DNA from: a bacterium D16-36
Lineage (GTDB): Bacteria; Bacillota; Clostridia; Lachnospirales; Lachnospiraceae
DNA: 64,000 bases
Assembly: GCA_003611745.1 (NCBI GenBank)
Contig: RAYF01000026.1
Location: 16,878 to 80,877 of the forward strand
Direction of reading: 5' to 3'
Positions within the stretch are counted from its first letter, which is position 1; every line of letters starts with the position of its first letter. A program made the position numbers and the translations under genes. Under the pieces are notes generated by a model that saw only the letters and a list, made by a program, of their open reading frames with translations, was not told the origin of the DNA and did no database searches. Positions 36,130-44,559 of this stretch are shown here, in pieces.

Positions 36130-37221
36130 TTGTTTCTATTATTTATTATCATACCATTATTGCTTTTGATTCCAGTGTGTATTTATATGTATTTCTGGTT
36201 TGGCAGGTTATTTTCGTTATTTCCGGGGATTTCAAAACGTACTGGGAATATCCTTTCGGCAGTTTTTGGTTTCCTTTGCCTTTATGTGTCATGGCCGATG
36301 TACCAGTTCGGTGGTATGATTATAATTCATTTTTTGGTGGTCAGCATTCTGATAGACATCATATATAAGATTGTGCGTAAGAGGTCAGGGGAAATATCTG
36401 AAAAATGGGACAAAGTATACCGGAGCGGCATTATTTCTGTTGTGGTTGTGCTGGTTATTATTACCTACGGTTATATTAATATGCATCATATAAAAGAGAC
36501 GAGATATGAGATTACTTCGGGCAAAGTGGAAGGTTCCCTGCGTATTGCTGCGGTTTCAGACCTGCATCTGGGGACAAATATGGATGCGGACGGCCTTTCA
36601 GGTTATTGCCGTAAGATAGAAGACGAAAAGCCGGATGTCTTTGTTCTGGTGGGCGATATTTTTGACGAGAATACAAAAAAGGAGGAGATGCAGAAGGCGG
36701 CAGAGATTTTCGCTTCTGTAAAGAGCAGATATGGGACATATTATGTATTGGGAAACCACGACCCGAACAATTATGTCAGTAATCCGGAGTATTCTGTAGA
36801 GGAATTGTGCGGTGCCCTGGAAGAGGCAGGTGTTGTGGTTCTTCGGGATGAGGTGGAGAATCTGGAGGGCCTGACGATTGTCGGAAGGCGGGATGCAAGC
36901 AGTGCGGAAAGGAAAAGCACATGGAATCTGACAGAGGCAGCCGACAAAGAGAATTTTATCCTGCTGTTGGACCATCAGCCCCTCAGGCTTAAGGAGAATG
37001 CGGAAAGCCCAGTTGATTTACAGATTTCGGGGCATACGCATGGCGGGCAGATCTGGCCTACCGGGATATTGATGCAGCTTTTAGGGGTCAGTGAATTGAA
37101 TTACGGGTATAAAAAAATAGAAAATATGGACGTGATTGTAACCTCTGGAATCGGCGGCTGGGGATATCCGATCCGGACAGGGAAACACTGTGAGTATATT
37201 ATAGTAGATGTCCACGCCTGA
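36130..37221 (+). CDS. Membrane-bound metallophosphoesterase (YkuE-like)
   Basis: 363 aa from TTG 36130 with GGATAGGAGG upstream; no ATG start gives the N-terminal helices. Four hydrophobic segments in the first ~120 residues are followed by a calcineurin-like phosphoesterase domain. Metal ligands are visible in order: VSDLHLG, VLVGDIFDE, VLGNHDPNN, LLLDHQP and SGHTHGGQIWPT. It would cleave phosphoester bonds of a lipid or surface substrate at the outer face of the membrane. It lies 32 bp after the DUF4353 gene and 21 bp before the GGDEF-like gene, probably in the same operon. Confidence 0.85.
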   Translation: MFLLFIIIPLLLLIPVCIYMYFWFGRLFSLFPGISKRTGNILSAVFGFLCLYVSWPMYQFGGMIIIHFLVVSILIDIIYKIVRKRSGEISEKWDKVYRSGIISVVVVLVIITYGYINMHHIKETRYEITSGKVEGSLRIAAVSDLHLGTNMDADGLSGYCRKIEDEKPDVFVLVGDIFDENTKKEEMQKAAEIFASVKSRYGTYYVLGNHDPNNYVSNPEYSVEELCGALEEAGVVVLRDEVENLEGLTIVGRRDASSAERKSTWNLTEAADKENFILLLDHQPLRLKENAESPVDLQISGHTHGGQIWPTGILMQLLGVSELNYGYKKIENMDVIVTSGIGGWGYPIRTGKHCEYIIVDVHA

Positions 37222-37242
37222 AGAACAACGGGGGTACAGCAG

Positions 37243-39078
37243 ATGATAGTAAATAGTTTTTTCATTGCCGTCCCGGCAGGGGCTTTGTGCTGCTTTTTGT
37301 TTTTGTTATTCTGTTTTCTGAATATGCAGAAGTCTAAACTGGTGGTTGATTTCCGTTTGATTCTGGGGGCATGTATTTTATGGAGCGGTGGTGCAACATT
37401 TATGCGCCTGCAGCTTAAGCCCGGCGGGCATTTCTGGTTTCAGGTTTCCTTGCTTGGCCTGCTTTTGCTGCCGGTTGCCATGTATTTTTTTCTTATTCAG
37501 ATATTAGAGCATGAGAACAAAATTTTTTTAAGTATAATTATTGCTGTTACGTTAGCAGTTGTTGCAATCAATGCTGCTACTGCTAAGATTGTACCGACGC
37601 CGATAGCTGTATTGGGGCAGAACCAGATTATTGGATATACATATACGTTCTGTGCCGGAATTTATCTGATGGAAATTGCGGAATTTCTTTTTTTGATGCA
37701 TATTACTTTTCTGGTTCATAAGAGAATGGCGGGGAACAAAGATTTCCGGAGAAAACTTTTTCCACTGCTGTTCGGAATTATGCTGGTATATTTTGGCCAG
37801 CTTTTTGAAATGTATCCCGGTAATATTATCCCCTTTGGCTCGTTTGGCGGTGTGATGATGGCACTCTGTTTTGTCTATGTGTTGTATCAGCAGAGCCTTT
37901 TTGATATCTCTGACCGGCTTTTAGTGGGCTGTGTCTATACGGTCGCAGCAATATTGGTTGCATTGCCGGTGTGGAATTTTTCTAAGAATATAGAAGCAAT
38001 TAGCAGATTTTTCTCAATGAAGATAAGCGGCACCGTGTTCTTTTATCTTCTGCTGATGACGTTCTGGTCCCTTCTGGTTTTATATCTGGCGTGGAAAACA
38101 GCGGAGCGGCGTTCTTTCCAAAAGAAAAGGGAACAGTTTGGCTATCTGCACGATTTTCAGGGAGAGACGGCATCCTTGTTTAATGAGGATGAACTGTATA
38201 AAAAAATAATAGATGTCATGGAGAAAATTTTTCCAGATGCACGTACGCTTATCTTTATCAGAAAAAAAGCGGAGGATGATTTTCTTCTGGTGCCGACATG
38301 TGAGGCAGACTATGGGCTGAACCATGAAGAGAAGGGGAGGATCCTTTCTCTGTGCCGCGATAATGAGGGGGATGGACGGCTGGAGGCTGCCCCGCTGCGG
38401 TATGATGATGCCCTGATGGGGTTTCTTTATCTCATGTTTCCATCAAAAGCAAAGATTAATTATATAGAAGCCCAGTATTTTAACCAGATTGCCGCGTATG
38501 CATCGATCTGTCTCAAAAATATTAATGCCTATCAGGAGGTCTATCAGATTTCCATTCATGATGACCTGACAGGGCTTTATAACCGTACATACTATGAGGA
38601 GTTTTTGGAAAAATACTGGATGCCTTATGATCCGCAGTCGCTGCTTTTTGTGAGTCTGGATGATTTTAAGCTTTATAGTGAGATGTATGGGGAAGAGACG
38701 GGGGATGAAATAATCAAATGGTGTGGGCAGATGATTTTAAAAACAGTGGGAGTCAGGGGGGCCACATTCCGTGTTGGCTTGAATGAATTTTTAGTTTATT
38801 CCCGTTACCGCGCAAAAGATGAGCTTTTGGAGATGGCGCATGAGATTCAGGGAAATATTTTAAAAGAAGGTACAGGGAAGCCAAAAATCCCACAGCCGCT
38901 TACTATGAGCATTGGAATGGCATTTTATCCGGATACAGCATCAGACAGGGATGAGCTTTTGAGGCAGGCGGAACAGGCGGCCTTTTTTGCAAAATGGCAT
39001 GGGAGAAATTATATCATGGCCTATGAAGCTGCCGGGATTACCCGCCCGCTGTGGAGTGAGGGCAGTAAGAAGGGATGA
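37243..39078 (+). CDS. Seven/eight-helix membrane protein with GAF-like and degenerate GGDEF domains
   Basis: 611 aa. About eight hydrophobic segments occupy residues 1-290 and resemble a membrane sensor module (7TM/histidine kinase N-terminal type). A GAF-like region (about 300-420) and a GGDEF-fold domain (about 435-600; DDLTGLYNRTYYEEFL) follow. The catalytic signature is altered: residues 510-516 read RVGLNEF instead of RxGGDEF, so diguanylate cyclase activity is unlikely. It may bind c-di-GMP or another nucleotide, or act as a signalling scaffold. The hybrid kinase gene begins 75 bp downstream. Confidence 0.78.
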   Translation: MIVNSFFIAVPAGALCCFLFLLFCFLNMQKSKLVVDFRLILGACILWSGGATFMRLQLKPGGHFWFQVSLLGLLLLPVAMYFFLIQILEHENKIFLSIIIAVTLAVVAINAATAKIVPTPIAVLGQNQIIGYTYTFCAGIYLMEIAEFLFLMHITFLVHKRMAGNKDFRRKLFPLLFGIMLVYFGQLFEMYPGNIIPFGSFGGVMMALCFVYVLYQQSLFDISDRLLVGCVYTVAAILVALPVWNFSKNIEAISRFFSMKISGTVFFYLLLMTFWSLLVLYLAWKTAERRSFQKKREQFGYLHDFQGETASLFNEDELYKKIIDVMEKIFPDARTLIFIRKKAEDDFLLVPTCEADYGLNHEEKGRILSLCRDNEGDGRLEAAPLRYDDALMGFLYLMFPSKAKINYIEAQYFNQIAAYASICLKNINAYQEVYQISIHDDLTGLYNRTYYEEFLEKYWMPYDPQSLLFVSLDDFKLYSEMYGEETGDEIIKWCGQMILKTVGVRGATFRVGLNEFLVYSRYRAKDELLEMAHEIQGNILKEGTGKPKIPQPLTMSIGMAFYPDTASDRDELLRQAEQAAFFAKWHGRNYIMAYEAAGITRPLWSEGSKKG

Positions 39079-39152
39079 TTGGACATTGAAGTAGTTTTTA
39101 AGGAAGTGCTGATTAAAGTGTTTCCCTAAAAAGAAATGGAGACGGAAGAAAT

Positions 39153-41474
39153 ATGCAAAATATAGATATGTCTGCTTTTGTGCTTAGTAAATATGATCCT
39201 TTGACAGAGATTAAGGAGTTTTTTAATTATCCTGACAGCTGGTACGAGCTTGGCCTGATGCACAAGGATGATATTGAGGAATCAAGGAAGCTTTTTGCAA
39301 AGATTGATTCAGGGGCTGCCTATGCGGAAGCGGAGCTTAGGAATTGGTGCAATGGTTCCTACCGCTGGTTTCAGTACCGTATGAAGTCTATTTACGATGC
39401 AAATGGGAAGCGCATTAAAGTTATCAGCACCCGAATTGATGTGACGCTGTCCAAGGAGGTGGAGGATGGCTACCAGAGGCACTTGAATGCCCTGTTTCTT
39501 GCAAACCCGGATACTCTTGTCTCCTGCCGGCTAAATCTGTCGCAGGACAAGGTATCAAACCTTTATGTGGTACAGGATGTATGGAAGGGGATGCTGCATG
39601 GCTGCTCCACAGCAGACAACCTTTTTGCAAAGACAGCGGAAACGATTAAGCAGAAGGATGAAAGGGAGGAGTATCTAAATATTTTTTCTGCCGGTAATCT
39701 GATTACACAATGCCGGAATGGAGAAACATCTGTCAATATGACTTGCAGATGCAGGATTGGCAATGAGCTGCACTGGGTAGATATTCTTGTGGAGATGGTG
39801 ATTGAGCCAAAATACAGGGAGATTGATGCGGTTTACCATGCAGTAGATGTCACCTACAGCAGAATGAGGGAACTTCTGCTAGAGAGTTTTGCAAAGCATG
39901 ATTATGATTCCCTTGCCTTTATCTTTGGCACGACACAGCGGTTTGCAAGGTACAGCTGGCTCTATCCTTATCAAAAAAAACTGGCAATCCAGGAGGAATA
40001 TGGCAAGTCATTTCTGCAGGATATTGGGCGTATTCCAATGGACGAGCCGGAGGAAGTGCTAAAAAAGCTGCATTGGGATGTTATTATTAACAATCTGGAA
40101 CGGTATGGCGAATATACAGTTTATATTACGCAGTACCATGAGGATGGGGCCAAGAGGAGAAAGAGGATCCAGTTCTTTTATATGGACAAGGAGGAACAGC
40201 TGATTTTAGGTTCCCAGTTTGATATTACAAATGTTTATGAAAATGAGGCGAAACAGAAAGAGGCACTGCAGGCAGCGTTGCAGCAGGCAAATGCCGCAAA
40301 TCAGGCGAAGACAGACTTTTTGTCCCGTATGAGCCATGATATGCGCACGCCGATGAATGCAATTATCGGAATTACGGCATTGGCGCTGGATGAAATAAAT
40401 GATCCCGATGCGATGGTGAAAAATCTAAGCAGCATCAGTTCGGCAAGCCGTTTTCTTCTGGGCCTGATCAATGATATATTAGATATGACTAAAATAGAAG
40501 ACGGGGCTGTAGAACTGCATCTGGAACCGTATGACTATGAAGATTTTTTGGAAAACCTCCGTGCCATGTTTGGCCCGCTCTGCAAAGAAAACGGTATTGA
40601 ATTTATAATTGAAATTGGTGAGAGGCAGTTTTATCCTGTCCTGATGGATAAAGTACGTGTGAACCAGATTTTCTTTAATGTACTTTCTAACGCGGTGAAG
40701 TTTACCCCGGAGGGGGGCACGATTATTTACCGCGAGGAGAAAGTGACTATTGAGGGGAATAAGATTTATGGAGTTTACAGTATTACAGATACAGGGATTG
40801 GCATGAGCAGGGAGTTTCAGAAGAGGCTGTTTGAGCCGTTTGTCCAGGAGGACAATGAAATGACATCCAGTATTCAGGGAACCGGCCTTGGGCTTAGTAT
40901 CACTAAGAGGCTGCTGGATCTGATGGGGGGCAGTATATTGATTGAGAGCGAAGAGGGCAGGGGGACTAAGGTGATTATTAATCTGGCCGGTGAACTGGCA
41001 TCTGTACAGGAAGAGGAGGATGAAGGAAAAGATGGCGGGGAGGCATGCACTGAGGTTCTGAAGGGAAAAAGGGTGCTTCTGGTCGAAGACCATCCGCTGA
41101 ATACGGAGATTGCCAAGAGGCTGTTAGAAAAGAAGGGGCTTTTAGTGACATCTGTGGAAAATGGGAAAATGGCATTGGAGCACTTTGGGGCCTCGGAGCT
41201 GTTCTTCTATGATGTAATCTTAATGGACGTCCGTATGCCGGTAATGGATGGGATTACTGCAGCGAAGAAAATAAGGGAACTTAGCCGTCCCGACGCCGGG
41301 AATATACCGATCATTGCTATGACGGCAAATGCTTATACGGAGGATGTGCAGAAGACGAAAGATGCTGGCATGGATATCCATCTGGCAAAGCCGATTGAGC
41401 CGGAGAGACTGTACCAGACATTGGCAGAGCAGCTTGCTGCTGTATCTGGGCACGGAATGAACAGTAACATTTAG
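39153..41474 (+). CDS. Cytoplasmic hybrid histidine kinase (PAS-HisKA-HATPase-REC)
   Basis: 773 aa, without transmembrane segments. PAS-like domains (about 20-365; YRWFQYRMKSIYDANGKR, HWVDILVEMVIEPKYR) precede HisKA with the phospho-acceptor H395 in MSHDMRTPMN. A HATPase_c domain follows (N-box NVLSNAVKFTPEGG; G-boxes DTGIGM and GTGLGLSI), then a REC domain starting VLLVEDHPLN with the acceptor D692 in ILMDVRMP. No DNA-binding output is encoded, so signalling likely passes to an Hpt or partner protein. It sits behind the degenerate GGDEF membrane protein, which may be its sensor partner, and ahead of the [FeFe] hydrogenase, which has its own promoter. Confidence 0.88.
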   Translation: MQNIDMSAFVLSKYDPLTEIKEFFNYPDSWYELGLMHKDDIEESRKLFAKIDSGAAYAEAELRNWCNGSYRWFQYRMKSIYDANGKRIKVISTRIDVTLSKEVEDGYQRHLNALFLANPDTLVSCRLNLSQDKVSNLYVVQDVWKGMLHGCSTADNLFAKTAETIKQKDEREEYLNIFSAGNLITQCRNGETSVNMTCRCRIGNELHWVDILVEMVIEPKYREIDAVYHAVDVTYSRMRELLLESFAKHDYDSLAFIFGTTQRFARYSWLYPYQKKLAIQEEYGKSFLQDIGRIPMDEPEEVLKKLHWDVIINNLERYGEYTVYITQYHEDGAKRRKRIQFFYMDKEEQLILGSQFDITNVYENEAKQKEALQAALQQANAANQAKTDFLSRMSHDMRTPMNAIIGITALALDEINDPDAMVKNLSSISSASRFLLGLINDILDMTKIEDGAVELHLEPYDYEDFLENLRAMFGPLCKENGIEFIIEIGERQFYPVLMDKVRVNQIFFNVLSNAVKFTPEGGTIIYREEKVTIEGNKIYGVYSITDTGIGMSREFQKRLFEPFVQEDNEMTSSIQGTGLGLSITKRLLDLMGGSILIESEEGRGTKVIINLAGELASVQEEEDEGKDGGEACTEVLKGKRVLLVEDHPLNTEIAKRLLEKKGLLVTSVENGKMALEHFGASELFFYDVILMDVRMPVMDGITAAKKIRELSRPDAGNIPIIAMTANAYTEDVQKTKDAGMDIHLAKPIEPERLYQTLAEQLAAVSGHGMNSNI

Positions 41475-41508
41475 TTTCAATGAAATATTAGGAAATACTG
41501 TTTGATTG

Positions 41509-41537
41509 TTGTCTCTGCCAGCGATTTATGATAAAAT
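41509..41537 (+). promoter_or_regulatory. Promoter for the [FeFe] hydrogenase gene
   Basis: TTGTCT (41509-41514), 17-bp spacer, TAAAAT (41532-41537), with a TGA extension before the -10 (TGATAAAAT). Leader of about 35 nt before ATG 41578. Confidence 0.6.
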
Positions 41538-41577
41538 AATGGCTAACTTAGAAGACCACCAGAAAGGAAAAAAGAAT

Positions 41578-43053
41578 ATGTTACATGAAAATAATACGAT
41601 TGAAGAAGTAAAAAATGAGGTGCTCTATCATGTGGCGAAAGCTGCTTTTGAGGGCACGCTTGACAAAATCGAGGCAACGCTGCCATATGAGATTCTGCCG
41701 GGAAACAAGCCTAGTTTCCGATGCTGTGTCTATAAGGAGCGTGAGATTGTACGTGAAAGGATTATGCTTGCTAAAAATATTAATCCTCTGGACGGTGAAC
41801 CGTGCCACAATACGGTTAAGATTATTCCGGCGGCCTGTGAAAACTGCCCAATCACCCGCTTTACAGTAACTGACAACTGCCAGAAGTGTATGAGCAAGAA
41901 ATGTATGCAGGCGTGCCGTTTTGGGGCGATTACCATGACACGCGACAAGGCATACATAGATCCTGATAAGTGCAAGGAATGCGGGCAGTGTTATGATGCA
42001 TGCCCATACAACGCTATCGTGGACATTATGCGTCCATGCCGCCGTGCATGTCCGGTTGATGCAATTCAGGCAGGTGAAGATGGAAGGGTCCGTATTGACG
42101 ATGAAAAATGTATCCGCTGCGGTTCCTGCATCAGTGGGTGTCCGTTTGGGGCAATTTCTGACAGCTCCCGTATGTTGGAGGTTATTGATTACCTGAAAGG
42201 GGATAGGCCGGTTTATGCGCTGGTGGCTCCTGCTGCAGAGGGGCAGTTCGGCGTAGATATCACGATGGAATCTATCCGCAACGGCGTGAAAAAGCTTGGA
42301 TTTAAGAATATGGTAGACGTAGCGATTGGGGCAGATTTTGTATCCGATTCAGAGGCACAGGAGTGGGCAGAGGCATACAATGATGGTAAAAAAATGACAA
42401 CCTCCTGCTGTCCGGCATTTGTGCATTTAATCCGCCGTCATTTCCCAGAGCTTGCAGGCCATATCTCTACTACCGTTTCACCGATGGCAGCTACAGCAAG
42501 GCTTGTAAAGGCGATGGATAAAGATGCTGTCTGCATTTTTATCGGGCCGTGTATCGCCAAGAAGAGTGAGGCAGGACAGGATCAGGAGAATCCGGGGGAC
42601 AATGCAGAATTAGTTCTTACATTTGAAGAATTTCAGGCAATGCTCCGTGCAAAGGGCATTAAGCTGGAGCCGTGTGCGCTGGAGGAGGAGCAGAGGGGAA
42701 GTATCCATGCAAAGAGATATTCCAATTCCGGCGGTGTAACTAAGGCAGTGAAGCAGGCTCTTATGGAGCAGGGAGTGAATACTGGTGTAAATGTGCGCCA
42801 GTGCAATGGGGCAGCTGAATGCCGTAAGGCGCTTATGCTTTTGAAAGCTGGCAAGCTTCCGGAGGACTTCATTGAGGGTATGGCATGTGAAGGCGGCTGT
42901 GTAGCGGGACCTGGAAATATTCAGGAAGAAAAGGCATTTAAGAGGGAACGCGATAAACAGCTTAAGAAGGCGGATGACCGTTTGATTCAGGATACTTTAT
43001 CTGCCTACAGTCAGTATGAATTTTCTATGCACCGCGGCAGCGGGGAGGCGTAG
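41578..43053 (+). CDS. Monomeric [FeFe] hydrogenase (group B-like)
   Basis: 491 aa from ATG 41578 with AGAAAGGA upstream. The N-terminal half carries several [4Fe-4S] ferredoxin motifs (CKECGQCYDACP; CIRCGSCISGCP, and cysteines around CQKCMSKKC). The H-cluster domain has the three signature loops: TTSCCPAFV (L1), FIGPCIAKKSE (L2) and EGMACEGGCVAGPG (L3). The CCPAF variant in L1 and the PCIAKK form are those I associate with the group B monomeric enzymes of Clostridia, rather than the CCPGW of the classic group A enzyme. It is cytoplasmic. Role: H2 production from reduced ferredoxin or H2 sensing; group A function should not be assumed. Maturases HydEFG are not in the window. Confidence 0.87.
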   Translation: MLHENNTIEEVKNEVLYHVAKAAFEGTLDKIEATLPYEILPGNKPSFRCCVYKEREIVRERIMLAKNINPLDGEPCHNTVKIIPAACENCPITRFTVTDNCQKCMSKKCMQACRFGAITMTRDKAYIDPDKCKECGQCYDACPYNAIVDIMRPCRRACPVDAIQAGEDGRVRIDDEKCIRCGSCISGCPFGAISDSSRMLEVIDYLKGDRPVYALVAPAAEGQFGVDITMESIRNGVKKLGFKNMVDVAIGADFVSDSEAQEWAEAYNDGKKMTTSCCPAFVHLIRRHFPELAGHISTTVSPMAATARLVKAMDKDAVCIFIGPCIAKKSEAGQDQENPGDNAELVLTFEEFQAMLRAKGIKLEPCALEEEQRGSIHAKRYSNSGGVTKAVKQALMEQGVNTGVNVRQCNGAAECRKALMLLKAGKLPEDFIEGMACEGGCVAGPGNIQEEKAFKRERDKQLKKADDRLIQDTLSAYSQYEFSMHRGSGEA

Positions 43054-43080
43054 GCTCTGCGGACAGGATGCATTTTATGT

Positions 43081-43127
43081 GGGGCAATTCCTATTGTGTG
43101 GTAGGGATGTCAGCAAAATGCTGTACC
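43081..43127 (+). repeat. Intergenic repeat element, copy 5 (degenerate)
   Basis: Box A-like GGGGCAATTCCTATTGTGTG plus GTAGGG is followed by a short hairpin, CAGCA (43111-43115)/TGCTG (43119-43123), flanked by GGTA/TACC. Box B is missing. It lies between the hydrogenase and mscL genes. Confidence 0.4.
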
Positions 43128-43184
43128 ATTAGAAAATGTAAGAGTGTAACTTTTTAGAAATACATGAAGGCAAAGGAGTTACCG

Positions 43185-43628
43185 ATGAAACAGTTTATAA
43201 AGGAATTTAAGGATTTTATCAGCCGAGGCAATGTAATGGATTTAGCAGTTGGTATTATTATCGGCGGTGCGTTTACCAGTATTGTGTCTTCTCTGGTAAA
43301 CGATATTATTAATCCGTTGCTCGGGCTGTTCGGCGGCATGAATTTTGACCAGCTAAAGATAAATCTTTTGGGGGAAGTGACATTGTATTATGGAAAATTT
43401 ATAACAGCTGTTATTAATTTTCTTATCATGGCACTGGTTATCTTTGTGATTATCAAGGTGATGAATACGGCAGCTGCGAAATTTGTGCAAAAGGAGGAGG
43501 ACAAAGAGGAGGAGGACGATACAAAAACCTGTCCGTTCTGTAAAAGCCAGATTGCAGCAGATGCTGTAAGATGCCCTCATTGTACTTCTATACTGGACGA
43601 ATCGGGAGATTATTATAAGATTTTGTAG
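43185..43628 (+). CDS. mscL: Large-conductance mechanosensitive channel MscL with C-terminal zinc ribbon
   Basis: 147 aa from ATG 43185, with AAAGGAG upstream. The core is standard MscL: amphipathic N-terminus FIKEFKDFISRGNVMDLAVG, TM1 GIIIGGAFTSIVSSLVNDI and TM2 around VINFLIMALVIFVIIKVMN. It opens under membrane tension to release solutes on hypo-osmotic shock. After an acidic linker (KEEEDKEEEDD-like, about 106-118) the protein adds a zinc-ribbon, CPFC...CPHC (about 121-138), not part of the usual ~130-aa channel. The ribbon would sit at the cytoplasmic end where the C-terminal helical bundle normally is. Confidence 0.92.
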   Translation: MKQFIKEFKDFISRGNVMDLAVGIIIGGAFTSIVSSLVNDIINPLLGLFGGMNFDQLKINLLGEVTLYYGKFITAVINFLIMALVIFVIIKVMNTAAAKFVQKEEDKEEEDDTKTCPFCKSQIAADAVRCPHCTSILDESGDYYKIL

Positions 43629-43635
43629 TAGGTAC

Positions 43636-43680
43636 TACGGCATACCAGAGTGTCAGCTTGCTGTTCCTCGGTATGCCGTA
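43636..43680. terminator. Hairpin between convergent mscL and blaI-type genes
   Basis: TACGGCATACC (43636-43646) and GGTATGCCGTA (43670-43680) form a perfect 11-bp stem. No long T-run on either side, so a weak bidirectional terminator is the best reading. Confidence 0.5.
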
Positions 43681-43685
43681 TGTAT

Positions 43686-44099
43686 TTATTCGCCTTTTTT
43701 GTAATTGTCCAAAAATTCCCTTATCTGTGCGATATCCTGCTTTACGGTTTCTGGGTCATCTTCTGTGTCTAGCAGGGCGGCAAGGATAGAAACCTTTGAA
43801 AGCTTTTGTTTCAGGGACTGGTATTCGGAAGTCATTTTGCACAGTGTAAAGTCACTCTGTGAAATGGCAGGTTTATAGCAGCGCGACAATACGGTTCCGC
43901 TGTAGACGATATCTGCAACTTCGATTAGACTGTTGTTTAACAGTTTTCTGAGGACGGCCTGTACAGTGTTCATGGTAAGGTCTGGCCTTGCTTTTACAAC
44001 CATGGCGGCTGTTTTTGGTTCATCACTGTTCCAGAGCACATTCATAACGTCCAAATCCCTTTTTGTTAAATTTGTGTTGATTGAATCCTGTTTTTTCAT
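43686..44099 (-). CDS. BlaI/MecI-family transcriptional repressor
   Basis: 137 aa. The winged-helix domain reads LTKRDLDVMNVLWNSDEPKT and MNTVQAVLRKLLNNSLIEV, typical of BlaI/MecI. The C-terminal helical part (about 85-137) would dimerise. No BlaR/MecR sensor protease gene is next to it. It has its own promoter, which contains a repeated CTAG motif over the start of transcription, suggesting autoregulation. It is divergent from the MFS pump gene 460 bp away; control of the pump is possible but not shown. Confidence 0.82.
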   Translation of the reverse strand: MKKQDSINTNLTKRDLDVMNVLWNSDEPKTAAMVVKARPDLTMNTVQAVLRKLLNNSLIEVADIVYSGTVLSRCYKPAISQSDFTLCKMTSEYQSLKQKLSKVSILAALLDTEDDPETVKQDIAQIREFLDNYKKGE

Positions 44100-44132
44100 A
44101 GATTTTACTGCTCCTTTTTATTTATAATTTAA

Positions 44133-44178
44133 TAGACTAGACTAGCTATATTTTAAAATAAAAGGGTAAGAACGTCAA
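44133..44178 (-). promoter_or_regulatory. Promoter and candidate operator of the BlaI-type gene
   Basis: On the minus strand: TTGACG (44173-44178), 17-bp spacer, TAAAAT (44150-44155). The sequence TAGACTAGACTAGCTA at 44133-44148 lies right after the -10, over the likely start site, and contains overlapping CTAGnCTAG near-palindromes. This placement fits a repressor operator. Confidence 0.55.
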
Positions 44179-44309
44179 ATGTTATTTTTGTGCATGCGAT
44201 GAAGATGTGATAAAACAATAAATAGTACATTAAGGAATATGATAGTAAAAGTTATACTTTTGATGTGTTAAAATAGAAGAGAGATTTCCGTGATTACTCA
44301 GTTCATTAG

Positions 44310-44338
44310 TTGAAAGATAGAAGGGGATGTGTTAAGAT
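44310..44338 (+). promoter_or_regulatory. Promoter of the leader peptide/MFS transcript
   Basis: TTGAAA (44310-44315), 17-bp spacer, TAAGAT (44333-44338). Transcription would start near 44345, giving a leader of about 215 nt before the MFS start codon. Confidence 0.55.
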
Positions 44339-44412
44339 ATGTGTGCTTTAGGAATAGAAGAAAAGAATTTTGATTATAATTTTTGCCGCTAAAAGCGACA
44401 AGGAGGATTACT

Positions 44413-44451
44413 ATGATTTTATGTATTGCAAATGCTCCATGCAAGGTTTGA
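44413..44451 (+). CDS. 12-residue leader peptide MILCIANAPCKV
   Basis: ATG 44413 to TGA 44449-44451, preceded by a near-perfect ribosome site AAGGAGG (44400-44406) at ideal spacing. This is the best Shine-Dalgarno in the region, better than that of the pump it precedes. The 3' codons are part of two competing stems (see the attenuator entry), the usual arrangement of antibiotic-sensing leader peptides such as ErmCL. The peptide itself matches no leader I recall. Confidence 0.65.
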   Translation: MILCIANAPCKV

Positions 44452-44553
44452 GGACGCTGCATGGAGATGTTACTACGGAGTTAAATATTTAAGAGTGACT
44501 TAGTCCTCAGGCTTTGCAACTTGATTAAAAAAATAAAAATCAAAGGGGCAAAG
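44435..44553 (+). promoter_or_regulatory. Candidate translational attenuator with mutually exclusive stems
   Basis: Stem A:B pairs 44435-44443 (CTCCATGCA) with 44458-44466, 9 perfect pairs. Stem C:D pairs 44441-44455 with 44503-44517, 15 contiguous pairs including three G-U; it overlaps A and the A:B loop. Stem D:E pairs 44512-44517 (CTTTGC) with 44548-44553 (GCAAAG), supported by TTGATT/AATCAA (44521-44526/44538-44543), and encloses the MFS ribosome site AAAGGGG (44542-44548). If the ribosome finishes the leader, A:B can form, D is free and D:E hides the pump's ribosome site. If it stalls early in the leader, A is masked, C:D can form and the site is exposed. The logic equals that of ermC, although the sequence is different. 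Confidence 0.6.
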
Positions 44554-44559
44554 TTTATT

